64,000 bases of DNA from Pogona vitticeps (taxonomy: Eukaryota; Chordata; Lepidosauria; Squamata; Agamidae), in contig NC_135795.1 in assembly GCF_051106095.1 (NCBI RefSeq), positions 1,467,501 through 1,531,500 of the forward strand. Reading direction: 5' to 3'. Positions within the stretch are counted from its first letter, which is position 1, and the number at the start of each line of letters is the position of its first letter. A model generated the notes under the pieces. That model saw nothing but the letters and a program-made list of their open reading frames with translations. It made no database searches and was not told the origin of the DNA. The translations under genes were made by a program, and so were the position numbers. Below are positions 54,607 through 64,000 of the stretch, piece after piece.

Positions 54607-55969
54607 AGATCCAGCATTGCCCAGAAAATATAAAGCAACCTTTTCAGGAAGCAGGTTTCTCCCTGCTTAGAAGCAAGGAGAGGGGCAGCACTGGAAATCA
54701 CACTGCTAAATGTATAATCTTCTGAATAAGCAGGGTTGGAACCATGGGGAATATTTAAAAATCAGGGCAGAGAGGTTTTAATCTAGACCCGACGTACTGT
54801 CCGTGCATCGGCCTTGTGAGTGTAAGATTTGTGAACGGTGGTGAAAATGCACAATTTTACCACCATAGCTGGGGCATTCAGAGGCAGAAATCAGTTTCAG
54901 GGGAAGGGCTGACAGATATTGTCATTTATTGCTGCAAGGCTGGAAAATTATCTCAGGAGGCAGCCACAACTTTGCGAGTTGGAGAGTAATGCCAAGTATC
55001 CATTGTAAAAGGCTGAACCTGTTTTTCTTATGCTTTGGGGGCAAATCCCAGCTTTGCCATTGGAAGGAGTTGTAAACGGAAGTTTAATTATCTTAATGTG
55101 AGGCTTTCTCCCGAGGTCCCGCTAATTTGCTTCCTTTTGTTCAGTGGCTGGTCACTAGGAGACAAAGAATCAGCCTTGTTTCTCCCGGTTAATGGTGATG
55201 ATACACAGTTTTCCAGCTTGTCTCCAGAGAGGTGAGGTTTTATCACTTTCTAATTGCGCGTTAGCTGCCTTCTATAGTTTGGTCCAAAGATTCAGAATGC
55301 TGTTTCTGTCTAATTCATGGAAAACTTCTGGGCTCAGATGCAAATGGGCTCAAGAGGCAGCCCTTCCTCTCTCACTCAAGTTATAACCTTCCTCAGCTGG
55401 CCTTCAACCCATCCACCCGCCTAATTCCTGTCTCTGAACCACTGTTAAACCCCCAGGGTGGTGAAGCTTAAGGATAACCAAAAACTGGGCCAGCCACTCC
55501 ACGGGACCGCATGAAGGGCCCCCCGTTATGAGACTGTTTGATCCTCCATGCAATAAATGATTTTAACAAAGCAATAGCGATGGACAGGTTGAGAGCAATG
55601 AGCTAGTCGTGTCGACCAAAGGGCTTAGCAAACCTTGGGTAATGTATTAGCCGGAGGCAACCAGAAATGTTGAAGAAGGCAAAGGAAAAATAAAGGTTTG
55701 CACCAAACGTTGAGAGTGTCTTTTTCTAACCCCCTATCCTACTATTCCTCCAATGTAAATCATAGCATTTCTTCTACATTGTCTGCTGGAAAATCTAACC
55801 AAGCACAGCTTGTGCATTAAGGGGTGTGACCACATCCGGGACCACTTACGGAGTGGCTCTGTGCAATATATTTCCTGGGGATCACCGGGCGTCAGGGGAA
55901 CTGCGCTGCAGCCCAATCAAACCCTGATCCCTGCCCAAGATTAACCGTTTTTATTTCAGTGTGAGCACC

Positions 55970-56004
<35 letters not shown>

Positions 56005-56209
56005 AGCCTGCAAGGATACTCCTTACCCACTGGGAAAGCCTGGGATTCAGACAGATCTCTTGAGGGTCACCCGATCAAGTAAGCACCCACTTTTCCCTGG
56101 GTCAGGGGTCCGTATCACATGTAAAACCCTGGAAAGATTTCAGAAGCTGCTTGCAGAGAGTGGCTCCTGCTGAAGAACACCACACTAAGTAGCCCGTCTG
56201 TTTCTGAAT

Positions 56210-56215
56210 TTTAAT
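56210..56215 (-). terminator. Poly(A) signal ATTAAA, RPL3L
   Basis: On the minus strand ATTAAA lies 74 bases after the RPL3L stop, giving the short 3' untranslated region typical of ribosomal protein genes. Confidence 0.6.
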
Positions 56216-56288
56216 GTTTGCAAACACCTAAAGCAAGAAAAAAGGAGGAAGATGCTGGCGCTGCGAGGATCTTCTTGGAAGAAACCGC

Positions 56289-63393
<7,105 letters not shown>

Positions 63394-63497
63394 GATCGGA
63401 GGAGGCCTCCTTCCACCCAGGCCGTTGGCGGAGGAAAGAGAGCGCCCGCAAGACCTTCCCTTGCCTAATGCCAAAGATGCTTGCCGGCCCCCAAGAC

Positions 63498-63513
63498 ATA
63501 AATTTAGCAGCTG
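63498..63513 (-). promoter_or_regulatory. MEF2-like/TATA-like site next to an E-box upstream of RPL3L
   Basis: ATAAATTTAG (63498-63507) abuts CAGCTG (63508-63513), about 105-120 bases before the RPL3L start codon. The first resembles a MEF2 site with one mismatch (it could instead serve as a TATA box); the second is a MyoD-type E-box. The pairing fits the known striated-muscle expression of RPL3L but could be chance. Confidence 0.45.
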
Positions 63514-64000
63514 GCTTCATGCTGATGCTATATTCATTTCAGGCTCGGGCCGGCTGGCAGGGGTCGGACACCATCGGCGGGGAAAAGGTCAGGTGCGAAG
63601 CAGGGGGCTCAGTTTACGCCCAGCTGCCGGCCTAAAAACAGAGGCGGGGCAGACCCCAAAGGGCTTGGAGGAGTGCCCTAGGCATTGGCAGCCCAGTCCG
63701 GGGGGGGGGGGAGTCCGCCTTTGTGAACCCCCCCCCCGAGAGAGCCACCACCCCCCTTACCAGCCCATCAGAAATCGAAGAACAAAAAAAATAGAGAATA
63801 ACTGCCAGGTCCTCGGAGGGGTTATCCTTTTCTCATTAACTGGCACTTAAAGTCTCAGTTTATCTTATCTCACCTGAGAACAGCAGAGCTTGAAAAGGGA
63901 CCCTCGAGATCATCCAGTCCAGCCCTTGTCAAGGAGGCCCCCAGTGGGGGAATCGAACTCCCAACCTCTGGCTCTGCAGCCGGAGACCTCGGACCCCAGC

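Overview
The window looks like squamate-reptile nuclear DNA, most likely from a lizard. It carries CR1 3' ends with their characteristic terminal tract, a Sauria-type tRNA SINE read from the minus strand, RTE/BovB LINE pieces (including a clear BovB 3' end near 58.2-58.3 kb), short introns, GC-rich gene starts and many dinucleotide arrays. All gene calls rest on spliced exons joined by hand: splice sites and reading phase were checked at each junction. I could not run a homology search.

Layout. 1-8.1 kb has no gene that I can support; it holds an RTE/BovB fragment, a Sauria SINE and several unique AT-rich blocks that may be conserved non-coding DNA. 8.1-24.1 kb (minus) is a multi-exon gene that I do not recognise: 18 exons join in phase into an intact 670-residue protein with a cysteine/histidine-rich N-terminal half and a helical C-terminal half. 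Its likely promoter is a CpG-rich block at about 25.0-25.35 kb with a CRE and an ETS-like site. 28.2-33.7 kb (minus) is MSRB1, the selenoprotein methionine-R-sulfoxide reductase, with an in-frame UGA for selenocysteine and a convincing SECIS hairpin about 0.95 kb past the stop. 43.2-54.0 kb (plus) is a TEX2-family SMP-domain lipid-transfer protein of the ER (11 coding exons, 1014 residues). 56.3-63.4 kb (minus) is RPL3L, the striated-muscle paralogue of ribosomal protein L3 (10 coding exons, 407 residues), whose first coding exon holds only the start codon.

Relations. MSRB1 and RPL3L are close neighbours in human 16p13.3, so this is that syntenic block. A TEX2-family gene between them is not part of the human arrangement as I know it (human TEX2 is on chromosome 17), so it is probably a paralogue kept here. 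MSRB1 and the TEX2-family gene are divergent (head to head, about 9.5 kb apart); the TEX2-family gene and RPL3L are convergent. Nothing suggests that the four genes form a functional cluster.

Mobile DNA. Introns contain two families of short DNA transposons with TA target duplications: a Tigger/pogo-like palindromic family (two copies) and a family with CAGTAGGA-type ends (at least five copies, one with another element nested inside it). I saw no retrovirus-like element.
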